This document shows positions 33,172 through 42,073 of a DNA stretch of 64,000 nucleotides, one piece after another. Below the pieces are notes generated by a model. It did not search any database and had not been told where the DNA came from. It was given only the letters and a program-made list of their open reading frames with translations. Source of the DNA: JADGHX01 sp035760965 (GTDB lineage: Bacteria > Pseudomonadota > Gammaproteobacteria > Steroidobacterales > Steroidobacteraceae); contig DASTRY010000039.1 of assembly GCA_035760965.1 (NCBI GenBank), forward strand, positions 150,044 through 214,043, in the 5' to 3' direction. The position numbers and the translations under genes were made by a program. Each line of letters begins with the position of its first letter. Position 1 is the stretch's first letter.

Positions 33172-33510
33172 GATGACGACTACCAAGAAGGAAAGACCCG
33201 CACCGATTTCGCGCGTCCGCGGGTCGCGCACGTACTGAAAGACGTACAGGAAGCGCGCGGCGATGAACACGATGCCGAGCGCCGTCGCCCACGTCTGACT
33301 GATCCACCAGCCGTAGAGCCACACCCCCGGCACGAACGCGATCAGCATTTCCAGCGAGTTCGCGTGCGCCCGAAACAGCCGCTCGAAGGTGGGATGCCCG
33401 CTGGTCGCGGGGGCACTGATGCCGAAGCGCCCGCGCGCGATCCCCACCGCCATGCCGAGCGCAATGTACTGCAGAAGTGCGATCAGCACGACCGCCGTCA
33501 CCCACAACAT
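33121..33510 (-). CDS. MAPEG-family membrane protein
   Basis: A 129-residue integral membrane protein with four hydrophobic segments (VTAVVLIALLQYIALGMAVG, ANSLEMLIAFVPGVWLYGWW, WATALGIVFIAARFLYVFQY, LSFLVVVILLVGDLYGVVRL). The motif ERLFRAHANSLEMLI with R-x-H-x-N and the later ARFLYVFQYVRDP are the MAPEG signature (glutathione-dependent eicosanoid/microsomal GST-like). Bacterial members are mostly uncharacterised and may conjugate or reduce lipophilic electrophiles. Its last 51 bases are antisense to the end of the SoxYZ-CXXCW fusion gene. Confidence 0.88.
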   Translation of the reverse strand: MLWVTAVVLIALLQYIALGMAVGIARGRFGISAPATSGHPTFERLFRAHANSLEMLIAFVPGVWLYGWWISQTWATALGIVFIAARFLYVFQYVRDPRTREIGAGLSFLVVVILLVGDLYGVVRLALTR

Positions 33511-33557
33511 TGGAGCGCCTCCTGGATGCTAGGCGCGCATTGTCGCGTACATTCGCA

Positions 33558-35045
33558 TCAGCTGTCGCCGTGCCAGCTCACGCCGTCGCGGCTCACGAGC
33601 GCGCTGGATGCAGCGGGCCCCCAGGTGCCGGCGATGTATCCCTTGGGCGGCTCGTCGCTCTGATTCCAGCCCTCGCGGATCGGATCGATCCAGGCCCACG
33701 CCGCGTCGAGCTCGTCGCGACGCATGAAGAGCGTGAGATTGCCCTTGACCACATCCGTGATGAGGCGCTCGTAGGCGTCGAGGCTCTTCTCCTTGAACGC
33801 CTCGCCGAAGTGCAGACTGAGATTCACGGGCATGAGGCGCATCCTCTCGCCCGGCGTCTTGGCCAGGATCGAGAGCGTGATGCTCTCGTCCGGCTGCAAC
33901 TGGATGACGAGCTGATTCGGGCGCGGCACGCGCCCGGCCTCGAAGATCGAGTGCGGCACCTCGTCGAAGGTGACGACGATCTCGGCGATCGTCTCCTGCA
34001 GGTGCTTGCCGGTGCGCAGATAGAACGGCACGCCGGCCCAGCGCCAGGTCTCGATCTCCACTTTCAGCGCGACGAACGTCTCGGTGCGGCTGTCCGGCGG
34101 CACACCGGGCTCCTCGAGATATCCGGGCACCGTCTTGCCGTTGATGGCGCCGGCGCGGTACTGGCCGCGCACCGTCTTCGTGTCGACATCGGCGCCGCGG
34201 ATCGGCTTCAGCGCGTGCAGCACTTTCAGCTTCTCGTTGCGCACGGCATCCGCGTCGCCGCTGACGGGAGGCTCCATCGCAATGATCGACAGCAGCTGCA
34301 GCAGGTGACTCTGCACCATGTCGCGCAGCGCGCCGGTCTGGTCGTAGAACTCGCCGCGCCCCTCGACACCCACCTGCTCTGCCACGGTGATCTGCACGTG
34401 ACAGACGCGACCTCTGCGCCACAGCGGCTCGAACAGCGTGTTGCCGAAGCGCAGCGCGATGAGGTTCTGCACCGCCTCCTTCCCGAGATAGTGATCGATG
34501 CGGTAGATCTGCTGCTCGCTGAAGATCGAGCCGACGAGGTCGTTGATCGCGGCGGCGGAGGCGCGGTCCTGTCCCAGCGGCTTCTCGAGCACGACGCGCG
34601 TCTTCGGCGTGACGAGCCGTGCCGCGGCGAGGTTCGAGCAGGCCGCGGTGAAGAGGCTCGGCGCCATCGACAGGAAGACCACGCGCACCAGGTCTTCGCG
34701 CCCGGCGACGCATTCGGCCAGGCGCCGGAAGTCGGCCTCCTTGGTCGCGTCCACCCGCAGGTACGTGACGAATCCCGAGAACAGATCCCAGCTCGCCGCG
34801 GTGAGCTCCTTCTCGGAGAGGAACTCCTTGAAGTGCTCGCGGACCTGCTCGAGGTACTTCGCGGTCGTGAGGTCCGCGCGCGCCAGCGCGAAGATGCGCG
34901 AGCCCGGCACGATCTGCCCGGCCACGATGCGCCGGAACAGGGCACGCATCAGCTTGCGCATGGCGAGATCGCCCGTCGCACCGAAGAGAATGATGTCGAA
35001 GGGGTCGAGCTTCGTCGAGCTCGAGGCGTTCTGGGGAGTGGCCAT
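33558..35045 (-). CDS. zwf: Glucose-6-phosphate dehydrogenase
   Basis: A 495-residue cytoplasmic enzyme converting glucose 6-phosphate to 6-phosphogluconolactone with NADP. The nucleotide-binding motif is ILFGATGDLAMRKLM and the active-site motif is IYRIDHYLGKEAVQN. VPFYLRTGKHL and the C-terminal GTWGPAAS also fit. ATG at 35045 gives a normal family N-terminus; a start further upstream would run toward edd. It is head-to-head with edd across only 62 bases, forming the upper Entner-Doudoroff branch. Neither 6-phosphogluconolactonase nor eda is in the window. Confidence 0.95.
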   Translation of the reverse strand: MATPQNASSSTKLDPFDIILFGATGDLAMRKLMRALFRRIVAGQIVPGSRIFALARADLTTAKYLEQVREHFKEFLSEKELTAASWDLFSGFVTYLRVDATKEADFRRLAECVAGREDLVRVVFLSMAPSLFTAACSNLAAARLVTPKTRVVLEKPLGQDRASAAAINDLVGSIFSEQQIYRIDHYLGKEAVQNLIALRFGNTLFEPLWRRGRVCHVQITVAEQVGVEGRGEFYDQTGALRDMVQSHLLQLLSIIAMEPPVSGDADAVRNEKLKVLHALKPIRGADVDTKTVRGQYRAGAINGKTVPGYLEEPGVPPDSRTETFVALKVEIETWRWAGVPFYLRTGKHLQETIAEIVVTFDEVPHSIFEAGRVPRPNQLVIQLQPDESITLSILAKTPGERMRLMPVNLSLHFGEAFKEKSLDAYERLITDVVKGNLTLFMRRDELDAAWAWIDPIREGWNQSDEPPKGYIAGTWGPAASSALVSRDGVSWHGDS

Positions 35046-35107
35046 GGTCGTATGATAGGGGGTTCCCGGGGTCATCCGCAGCTCAACCGATTCGAGGATC
35101 AACGCTC
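35046..35107. promoter_or_regulatory. zwf/edd divergent promoter region
   Basis: Sixty-two bases separate the start codons of zwf and edd, so both promoters must overlap or lie partly inside the genes. Expression is likely coordinated. A HexR-type palindrome (TGTAAT/ATTACA-like) was looked for and not seen. Confidence 0.4.
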
Positions 35108-36925
35108 ATGACGAGCCTCAATGCACGCGTGAGGGATGTGACCGAGCGCATTCGCGACCGCAGCCGAGCCGCACGCGCCGCGTATCTCGCACGCGTCCAC
35201 GCGCAGGCGGCAGCGGCGACGACGCGCTCGCGGCTGTCGTGCGCGAATTTGGCGCACGGCTTCGCCGCCTCGACGTCGCAGGACAAGGACGCGCTCAAGC
35301 AACTGCAGTGGCCCAACATTGCGATCGTCACGTCATACAACGACATGCTTTCGGCGCACCAGCCCTATGAGAGATACCCCGGACTCATCCGGGTGGCGGC
35401 GCGCGAAGTGGGTGCAACCGCCCAGGTCGCCGGTGGCGTTCCGGCCATGTGCGACGGCGTGACGCAGGGACAGACGGGTATGGAGCTGTCTCTCTTCAGC
35501 CGCGATGTCATCGCGATGTCCACCGCCGTGGCGTTGTCGCATGCCATGTTCGACGCCGCCTTGTGTCTCGGCGTGTGCGACAAGATCGTTCCCGGCCTGC
35601 TCATCGGCGCACTCTCGTTCGGCCACTTGCCGACCGTCTTCGTGCCGGGTGGACCGATGCCGTCGGGCGTCGCGAACAAGGAGCGCGCACGCATCCGCAA
35701 GCTGTACGCGGAGGGCAAGGCAACGCGCGCGGAGCTGCTCGAATGCGAGGCAGGGAGCTACCACACTGCCGGCACCTGCACCTTCTACGGCACGGCGAAC
35801 AGCAATCAGATGCTGATGGAAGTCATGGGCCTGCACCTGCCCGGTGCCGCTTTCGTGCCGCCGAACACGCCGCTTCGCGACGCGCTCACCGCCGCGGCGA
35901 CGCATCGCGCGGCACGGATCACGGCGCTCGGCAGCGAGTATCTGCCGCTTGCGCACATCGTCGATGAGCGGGCCATCGTGAATGCGATCGTCGGGTTGCT
36001 CGCGACGGGAGGCTCGACGAATCACACGCTGCACCTCGTGGCGATCGCAAACGCGGCGGGCATTCGCATCGATTGGAACGACTTCAGCGAGCTGTCCGAC
36101 GTCGTGCCGCTCCTCACGCGCATCTACCCGAACGGCAGCGCGGACGTGAACCAGTTTCACGCGGCCGGCGGCATGGCATTTCTCGTGCGCGAGCTGCTGG
36201 ACGCCGGCCTCCTGAACGCGGATGTGCTGACGATCAACGGACAAGGTTTGGCTGCGTATGCGCGCGAGCCCTACTTGTCGGCGAATGGTCTCGCCTGGCG
36301 CGACGCGCCCGCCGCGAGCGGCGACACGTCGATTCTGCGGCCGGTGAGCGATCCCTTCAGCGCGGATGGCGGGCTCAAGCTCGTGAGCGGCAATCTCGGA
36401 CGCGCGGTGATCAAGGTCTCTGCGGTCAAGCCGGAGCATCGCGCGGTGCAAGCGCCCGCGCGCGTGTTCGACGATCAGAACCAAGTCGTGGCGGCGTTCA
36501 AAGCGGGCGAGCTCGCGCGCGATGTCGTCGTGGTGGTGCGTTTCCAGGGGCCGCGGGCCAACGGGATGCCCGAGCTGCATCAGCTCACGCCTTGCCTCGC
36601 GTCGTTGCAGGACAAGGGCTTCAAAGTCGCGCTGATCACGGACGGCAGAATGTCCGGCGCATCCGGCGTCGTGCCCGCCGCCATTCACATCACACCGGAA
36701 TGCGTGGCGGGCGGCCCGCTCGGCAAGGTGCGAGACGGGGATGTCATTCGTCTCGACAGCAACGCGGGCGTGCTCGAGGCGCGGGTTCCCGCAGAGACCT
36801 GGGACCGGCGCGAATGCGCCACGGCCGATCTCGCGCGCAACGAGGCAGGCACGGGACGCGAGCTGTTCAGGCTGTTTCGAACGAACGCCGCGGGCGCCGA
36901 GCAGGGAGGCGGAGTCCTGCTGTAG
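35108..36925 (+). CDS. edd: Phosphogluconate dehydratase
   Basis: A 605-residue [4Fe-4S] dehydratase that converts 6-phosphogluconate to 2-keto-3-deoxy-6-phosphogluconate, the defining step of the Entner-Doudoroff path. It belongs to the IlvD/Edd family: GGVPAMCDGVTQGQTGMELS, LCLGVCDKIVPGLLIG and AGSYHTAGTCTFYGTANSNQ hold the cluster cysteines, and the late ITDGRMSGASGVVPAAIHIT is the C-terminal motif. The N-terminal RVRDVTERIRDRSRAARAAY is typical of Edd rather than IlvD. It starts with ATG at 35108 and is divergent from zwf. The flavin monooxygenase gene follows after 10 bases. Confidence 0.95.
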   Translation: MTSLNARVRDVTERIRDRSRAARAAYLARVHAQAAAATTRSRLSCANLAHGFAASTSQDKDALKQLQWPNIAIVTSYNDMLSAHQPYERYPGLIRVAAREVGATAQVAGGVPAMCDGVTQGQTGMELSLFSRDVIAMSTAVALSHAMFDAALCLGVCDKIVPGLLIGALSFGHLPTVFVPGGPMPSGVANKERARIRKLYAEGKATRAELLECEAGSYHTAGTCTFYGTANSNQMLMEVMGLHLPGAAFVPPNTPLRDALTAAATHRAARITALGSEYLPLAHIVDERAIVNAIVGLLATGGSTNHTLHLVAIANAAGIRIDWNDFSELSDVVPLLTRIYPNGSADVNQFHAAGGMAFLVRELLDAGLLNADVLTINGQGLAAYAREPYLSANGLAWRDAPAASGDTSILRPVSDPFSADGGLKLVSGNLGRAVIKVSAVKPEHRAVQAPARVFDDQNQVVAAFKAGELARDVVVVVRFQGPRANGMPELHQLTPCLASLQDKGFKVALITDGRMSGASGVVPAAIHITPECVAGGPLGKVRDGDVIRLDSNAGVLEARVPAETWDRRECATADLARNEAGTGRELFRLFRTNAAGAEQGGGVLL

Positions 36926-36935
36926 GCTTCGCCTC

Positions 36936-38135
36936 ATGGCCGCGCTCGAAACGCTCGACGGTGTGCTCGTCTCCGGCGCCGGGCCCGTCGGGCTCGTCAC
37001 GGCGATGAAGCTCGCACGCGCCGGCATCCCGGTGGTCGTGGTCGATTCCGAGCCCACGATTCGCGACGAGCCGCGCGCGGCCGTCTATCACTCGCCCATA
37101 GTCGAGCGCTTCGCTGGCCTCGGGCTGCTCGACGACCTGAAGAAGGTCGGCGTGCTGAAGCGTGCCTATCACTACTGGAACATCGAGCACGAGCTGCTGG
37201 GGCACTTCACGTTCGATGTTCTGCATCCGGATGACACGGCATACCCGTTCAACCTGCATCTCGGCCAGCCGACGCTGGCAGCAGTGATCCTGGAGCACCT
37301 GCTGCGTGTGCCGGGTGCCGAGGTGCGCTGGAACACGCGCACCGTCGGCGTGCAGCAGCACGATGACGGCGCGACGGTCACCGTCGAGTCCCGCGAAGGC
37401 CGGCACGAGATCCGGGCGCGCTGGGTCGTGGGCGCGGACGGTGCACACAGCGGTGTGCGGCGTGCGCTGAGCCTCAAGCTCGAAGGCGTGACGTATCCCG
37501 AGTGGTTCGTCGCCACCAACGTGCGCTTCGATTTCGAGGCGCACGGCTACGGGCAATCGAACATCGTGCTCGATCCGGAGCACTGGGCGATCATTCCGAT
37601 CATCGATCAGACCGGGCTGTGGCGCTGCACGTATCGCGAGGAAGGGCATTTCACGGACGAGCAGGTGCGGCAGCTCGTGCCCGACCGCTACGCGCTGTTC
37701 GCACCCGGCCTGGCCGACTGCACGCCCGTCGCGGTGAATCCGTATCGCGTTCACGATCGCTGCGTCGAGACATTCCGCCTCGGGCGCGTGCTGCTCGCGG
37801 GGGATGCCGCGCATCTGATCAATCCGATCGGCGGACTCGGCTTGACGGGCGGCTTGCTCGATGCGCTGTCGCTCGCGGATGCGCTGATCGCGGTGATCCG
37901 CGGTGAGCGGCGCGAGGACGTGCTGGATGCGTGGGCGCAGGAGCGCCGACGCGTGTTCCTCGAGGTGACGGCGCCCACCGCCAAGGAGAACAGAAGGCGC
38001 GTGTCGGAGCGCGATCCCGAGAAGCGACGCGCGGATGTCGAGCGGTTGCGGCGGCTGTCTCGAGATCCCGAGTTTGCGCGCGAGGTGCTGCTGGGCGTCA
38101 CGCAGCTCGTCGGGCGCGACGTTCTGCGCCAGTAG
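36936..38135 (+). CDS. FAD-dependent aromatic monooxygenase (MhpA/PheA family)
   Basis: A 399-residue class A flavoprotein hydroxylase. The FAD motif GAGPVGLVTAMKLARAGIP is at the N-terminus, the middle GADGAHSGVRRALSLK carries the D-G-x-x-S-x-V/R motif that binds FAD/NAD(P)H, and RVLLAGDAAHLINPIGGLGL is the C-terminal GD motif. Related enzymes hydroxylate phenols or 3-(3-hydroxyphenyl)propionate. It lacks the thioredoxin-like C-domain of full MhpA/PheA (about 550-600 aa), so it is a short form. It follows edd closely but is functionally unrelated; it may provide the hydroxylated substrate for the ring-cleavage enzymes in this window. Confidence 0.85.
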   Translation: MAALETLDGVLVSGAGPVGLVTAMKLARAGIPVVVVDSEPTIRDEPRAAVYHSPIVERFAGLGLLDDLKKVGVLKRAYHYWNIEHELLGHFTFDVLHPDDTAYPFNLHLGQPTLAAVILEHLLRVPGAEVRWNTRTVGVQQHDDGATVTVESREGRHEIRARWVVGADGAHSGVRRALSLKLEGVTYPEWFVATNVRFDFEAHGYGQSNIVLDPEHWAIIPIIDQTGLWRCTYREEGHFTDEQVRQLVPDRYALFAPGLADCTPVAVNPYRVHDRCVETFRLGRVLLAGDAAHLINPIGGLGLTGGLLDALSLADALIAVIRGERREDVLDAWAQERRRVFLEVTAPTAKENRRRVSERDPEKRRADVERLRRLSRDPEFAREVLLGVTQLVGRDVLRQ

Positions 38136-38241
38136 CGCGGTGACGCGCTCCCGTCGAGGCCTGCGTCGCGCGCCCCGCGCCGCCGCCGACCGCGCGCGTT
38201 AGCACGCTGGAGCGAGCGGCAGTTCAGCGCGCCGGCCTCAA

Positions 38242-38688
38242 TCAATACGGCTTCGTCGAATCGGCCGGCTTGCCGTCTTCGGCCTTCGCGTCCTCGATCT
38301 GCGCCCCGAACATCATGAGCTTCTTCCCGCTCGGCAGGGTCACGTTCAGAAACGTGCCGCCGTGCTCGCCGTTGCGCAGCGGATGAATCTCCACGGTCAC
38401 CTTGTCGCCCGGCCGCAGCGTGTGCTTGCTCCAGCCGCGCCGCCCGAGAAAGTTCGGGCTCATGCCCTCGATGCCCCACTGCTCGAGCTCACCCCTGTCG
38501 TTCGGCACCATGAGCCACAGCCACGTGTGCGGGTTCGTCCACTCGAACTCCTTCACCGTACCGCTGAGGGTCTTCGTCGTCTTCATGTCGAACATGGAGA
38601 ACGAGTGGTGCGCGAACACGGTGGCGCACACGCCTGCGAGCAGCGCGCCCAGCGCCCCGCGCAACCCCTTCGAGACCGACTTCCTCAT
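38242..38688 (-). CDS. DUF6152-family secreted protein
   Basis: A 148-residue exported protein. The Sec signal KGLRGALGALLAGVCATVFA is followed by AHHSFSMFDMKTTKTLSGTV, the conserved HHSF start of DUF6152 proteins, then KEFEWTNPHTWLWLMVPNDR (W-x-N-P-H). The fold is predicted to be a small beta-barrel. In many proteobacteria such genes sit next to the kind of secreted protein encoded just upstream here. The histidines and the periplasmic location could suit metal or ligand binding, but the function is unknown. It is the last gene of the catabolic operon block, starting 10 bases after its neighbour. Confidence 0.8.
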   Translation of the reverse strand: MRKSVSKGLRGALGALLAGVCATVFAHHSFSMFDMKTTKTLSGTVKEFEWTNPHTWLWLMVPNDRGELEQWGIEGMSPNFLGRRGWSKHTLRPGDKVTVEIHPLRNGEHGGTFLNVTLPSGKKLMMFGAQIEDAKAEDGKPADSTKPY

Positions 38689-38698
38689 GACTGCGCTC

Positions 38699-39454
38699 TC
38701 ACTTGTTCAGGATGATCCCGGCCTTGCCTTCGTCGTTCACGAAATTGCGGTTGTTCTGCTCGCACACGTACTCGGCAATTTCCCAGTCGCGATGGCGCGC
38801 GAGCGTCTTCACCGTCGACCAGGGCTTCGTGAGCGCCACCGGATCGTAGACGGTCGTGCGAATCTCCATCCGATCCGGCGCGGTGATGCGGAACCGCTCT
38901 TCGATGCGCATCTTGTCGCTGTGCTGCAGCCCGCCCTGTCCGAGCGGAGTCTCCGGCACGAATCCCACGGTGTCGACGACGAGCGTGTCGCCTTCCCAGT
39001 GCCCGATCGAGTGGCCGTTGAAGGTGAGGTCCGGGTCCTCGGGATGCTTGCGCCCGTCCGTGAAGATGCGCCGCATCTGACTGTACGCCTCGATCACGAT
39101 CGTGATCTTCCCGGGCGTGAACAGAAACTCCATCGGATACGGCTGGTTCATGATCTGCGGCATGCCGGGCGGCAGGCAGTTCGCGGTCGTGTTGTCCTGA
39201 TGACCGCCCTTCGCCTGCTCGTTCTGATACGCCTTCAGTTTCGCCGCGTACTCGGGCGTCAATGCCGGCGCCTCCGGCGGCGGACCGCCGCGCGCAAACA
39301 CGAGCTCCCACACTCCGGAGAAATCCGGCAGCTTGCCGATGGCGGCCCACGCTTGCGCGTCCGGCGGTGGCGTGCCGCCTGCAGAACCAATCGTCGACGC
39401 GGCGGCGAGCGCCGCGCCGAGCAGCGCCCGAACGAATACATTCTTCGATTTCAA
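38699..39454 (-). CDS. Secreted hypothetical protein paired with DUF6152
   Basis: A 251-residue exported protein with signal NVFVRALLGAALAAASTIGSA. The mature part starts with PDAQAWAAIGKLPDFSGVWE, then Pro-rich PEAPALTPEYAAKLKAYQNE and DNTTANCLPPGMPQIMNQPY. The later half (GHSIGHWEGDTLVVDTVGFV, SDKMRIEERFRITAPDRMEI) is a strand-rich repeat-like region common in uncharacterised secreted proteins of catabolic proteobacteria. It sits 10 bases upstream of the DUF6152 gene and downstream of the acyl-CoA ligase. The pair recurs with it in this kind of context, so joint function in the periplasm is inferred. No catalytic motif was recognised. Confidence 0.7.
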   Translation of the reverse strand: MKSKNVFVRALLGAALAAASTIGSAGGTPPPDAQAWAAIGKLPDFSGVWELVFARGGPPPEAPALTPEYAAKLKAYQNEQAKGGHQDNTTANCLPPGMPQIMNQPYPMEFLFTPGKITIVIEAYSQMRRIFTDGRKHPEDPDLTFNGHSIGHWEGDTLVVDTVGFVPETPLGQGGLQHSDKMRIEERFRITAPDRMEIRTTVYDPVALTKPWSTVKTLARHRDWEIAEYVCEQNNRNFVNDEGKAGIILNK

Positions 39455-39550
39455 ATGCGCCCCCTCCCTGCGCGCGCATACTGAATCCGCGATGGCGCGC
39501 GACGCGAGTCGCGCGCAAGCCGCTGACCGTGCAGCGGCCCCTCGTCTCAG

Positions 39551-41188
39551 CTACGCCAACGGCCGTTCCATATCGACGGCCGCCGCGAGCAGCTCCGGCT
39601 GTCCCTTCAGCCGATGTTTGGCGACGCGGTGTGATGGCGTGTGCGGCAGCGACTCGGCGAACGAGACGTAACGCGGCACCTTCATCGGCGCGAGATGGCT
39701 GCGACACCACGACACGATATCCGCCGCTTGCAGCGCCGGCGCGTCGGGCTTGCGCACGACGACGACCATGATCTCCTCCTCGCCGAGCTCCGAGGGCACG
39801 CCGATCGCCGCCGCTTCGAGCACCTGCGGATGGCTCGACACCACGCGATCGAGCTCCGCGCCCGAGATGTTCTCGCCGCGCCGACGGATGATGTCCTTCT
39901 TGCGTGCGACGAAGAAGAAGTAGTCGTCCGCGTCGCGCTTCACGAGATCGCCCGTGAGGAACCAGCCGTTGCGAAAAGCCGCGGCCGTCTGTTCCGGATC
40001 GTTCAGATACTCCTTGAACACGATGGGCGTGCGCACGAGGAGCTCGCCCACCTCGCCCACAGGCAATTCCTGCCCGTTGTCGTCCTCGACGCGCAGCGCC
40101 GAGAAATTGCCGGGGAAGCGCGGATGCACCGCCGGCACGCCGATGCTCGCGAGCTTGTGCGGCCCGTAGAAGGGATTGCACGAGGCGCCGGGAATCTCGG
40201 TCATCCCGTAGCCTTCGATGACGTGCGGCACGTGAAATTCTTCGGTGAACACGCGCAGCATCTCCGCCGTGATCGGCGCGCCGTACATCTTGCGAATGCG
40301 GTGCGTCGGGTCGAACTCCGAGCGCGGACGCTTCATCAGGATCGAGCCGACGGCGGCGAGGAAGTTGAACTCGGTGGCGCGCGTCTCCGCGGCGAAGCGC
40401 CAGAACTGCGACGCGCTGAAGCGGCGCGCCGTGATCAGCGTCGCGCCCGCCGCGAGCGTGCCGCCGAGCGAATAGAACAGCGCATTGATGTGGAAGAACG
40501 GCAGCAGCGCCAGCAACCGATCCTCGGGCTGCAGATGCATGCGCGCGACGAACGACTCACCCGCGAGCACATAGTTGCGCTGAGTGTGAACGACGCCCTT
40601 CGGAAAGCCGGTCGTGCCCGATGTGTAGATCACGACGAGCGGATCGTCCGGCCCGATCTCGGCGAGCTCGACCCGTTCGGTGCTCGGCACCAGCCGCGCG
40701 ATCGAGGCGCCTAGCGTTTCAGCATCGGGCGCGCCGAGCCCGAGCTCGTTGAGATCGATCACGCGGATCGACCCATTGTCGAGCGCATCGCAGATCGAGC
40801 GGATGCGCTCGACCTCGTCCGGCTGGCACACGACGACGCTCGCCCGCGAGTGGCCGAGCAGGTACTGCAAGTCGGCATCGGTGGCGGCGGGATTCAGCGG
40901 CACGAACAGCGCGCCGAGCTTCGCCGCCGCGAGAAAGATGATCACGCTGAGATCGGTGTTCACCGACACGAGCGCGATGCGGTCGCCCTTGTTCACGTCG
41001 CGCTGGGCCGCGGCCTGTGCGAGCTGCGTGCTCACTTCGTCCAGCGCGCCATACGTCCAGACGCGCCCCTCGAACTCGAGCACGGTTTTGTCGGGCGCCA
41101 CCGCGACGCGCGAAGCGAGCAGCGTGGGAAGCGTGTCGGCGTGCGGCGGATACGCCGCGAGCACCTCAGCGGGCTGCAGTTCCGGCAT
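39551..41188 (-). CDS. Acyl-CoA synthetase (AMP-forming)
   Basis: A 545-residue adenylate-forming ligase. The AMP-binding motif VVIYTSGTTGFPKGVVHTQR, the motif YGMTEIPGASCNPFYG, and WFLTGDLVKRDADDYFFFVARKKDII with the hinge Asp and the C-domain RRRGENISGAE are all present. The catalytic Lys lies near the C-terminus (MKVPRYVSFAESLPHT). It activates a carboxylic acid as CoA thioester; the general look is CaiC/FadD-like (carnitine-CoA or aromatic acid ligase), and the actual acid is unknown. Its start overlaps the end of the intradiol dioxygenase gene by 23 bases. Confidence 0.9.
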   Translation of the reverse strand: MPELQPAEVLAAYPPHADTLPTLLASRVAVAPDKTVLEFEGRVWTYGALDEVSTQLAQAAAQRDVNKGDRIALVSVNTDLSVIIFLAAAKLGALFVPLNPAATDADLQYLLGHSRASVVVCQPDEVERIRSICDALDNGSIRVIDLNELGLGAPDAETLGASIARLVPSTERVELAEIGPDDPLVVIYTSGTTGFPKGVVHTQRNYVLAGESFVARMHLQPEDRLLALLPFFHINALFYSLGGTLAAGATLITARRFSASQFWRFAAETRATEFNFLAAVGSILMKRPRSEFDPTHRIRKMYGAPITAEMLRVFTEEFHVPHVIEGYGMTEIPGASCNPFYGPHKLASIGVPAVHPRFPGNFSALRVEDDNGQELPVGEVGELLVRTPIVFKEYLNDPEQTAAAFRNGWFLTGDLVKRDADDYFFFVARKKDIIRRRGENISGAELDRVVSSHPQVLEAAAIGVPSELGEEEIMVVVVRKPDAPALQAADIVSWCRSHLAPMKVPRYVSFAESLPHTPSHRVAKHRLKGQPELLAAAVDMERPLA

Positions 41189-42050
41189 GTGCGACCGGTC
41201 GCAAGCGGAAGTCGTATTCCACGGTGTAGAACGGTGTCGGCACGTGCTCGCCCGTCGGTGCGGTGCCGGGCTCGTGCCGGTTGAACTTCGCCACGAGCGA
41301 CTCCTTCATGCCGAACACCGCATCGGAGTCGAGATAGTCGCTGTCCGCAACGAAGAGGTGGGTCGTCACGGCGGCGTGGCCAGGCGCGGAGACGATCATG
41401 TGGATGTGGCCCGGGCGGAAGGGGTGGCGACCCATCTTACGCAACATTCGCCCGACCGGCCCGTCCGTCGGCACGGGGTAGAACGTGGGCTTGATCGAGC
41501 GGAACCAGTACCGGCCCTCCTCGTCCGTACGGATCTTGCCGCGCGCCTTCATGCCGACATCGCCCGGCATCTGCATGTCGTACGTGCCTTCACCGTCGCC
41601 GGACCACACATCGAGCAGCGCGCCCGCGAGCGGCCGCCCGTCCGCGCTCAAGACCCGGCCCGAGTAGAAGGTCGGCTCGCCCTTCACGCCCACCGCGAGA
41701 TTCGCGCCGCGCGGCAGCTCCGGCGCGCCCTCCCAGTAGAACGGGCCAAGCACCGTCGACTCGGCCGTGCCGTTTTCGGCGCGATGGTTGAGCGTGATCA
41801 CGAGCACCGAGACCCCGAGCGTGTCCGAGAGCAGGATGAATTCCTGCCGCTGCGGCGTGCACGTCTGCCCGACGTCCGTGAGGAACCGGATGGCCTGCAT
41901 CCATTCCTCCTCCGTGAGCTCGACTTCGCGCACGAAGTCGTGCAGGTGAGTGACGAGCGAAGTCATCACGCGCTTGAAGCGCGGATCGTCGCACTCGTCC
42001 ATGCGCGCGATGACCGCGCGCGTGATGCTCTTCTCGTCGAACTCACGCAT
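41166..42050 (-). CDS. Intradiol ring-cleavage dioxygenase (hydroxyquinol 1,2-dioxygenase-like)
   Basis: A 294-residue non-haem Fe(III) dioxygenase. The N-terminal helical catechol-dioxygenase domain (about 20-105) reads DDPRFKRVMTSLVTHLHDFV and ends LLSDTLGVSVLVITLNH. The iron ligands are visible: Tyr in STVLGPFYWEGAPE, Tyr in YWFRSIKPTFYPVPTDGP and two His in RPGHIHMIVSAPGH. The length and the N-terminal pattern fit hydroxyquinol/chlorocatechol dioxygenases better than protocatechuate ones. Hydroxyquinol cleavage gives maleylacetate, the substrate of the reductase at 18 kb. ATG at 42050. It is in an operon with SDR and ligase genes. Confidence 0.9.
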   Translation of the reverse strand: MREFDEKSITRAVIARMDECDDPRFKRVMTSLVTHLHDFVREVELTEEEWMQAIRFLTDVGQTCTPQRQEFILLSDTLGVSVLVITLNHRAENGTAESTVLGPFYWEGAPELPRGANLAVGVKGEPTFYSGRVLSADGRPLAGALLDVWSGDGEGTYDMQMPGDVGMKARGKIRTDEEGRYWFRSIKPTFYPVPTDGPVGRMLRKMGRHPFRPGHIHMIVSAPGHAAVTTHLFVADSDYLDSDAVFGMKESLVAKFNRHEPGTAPTGEHVPTPFYTVEYDFRLRPVAHAGTAAR

Positions 42051-42073
42051 GGTTCCCCCTCGACCGCGCCCGC

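Noticed and set aside
35046..35107. HexR operator between zwf and edd
   Set aside because: No TGTAAT-type palindrome was found in the 62 bases.
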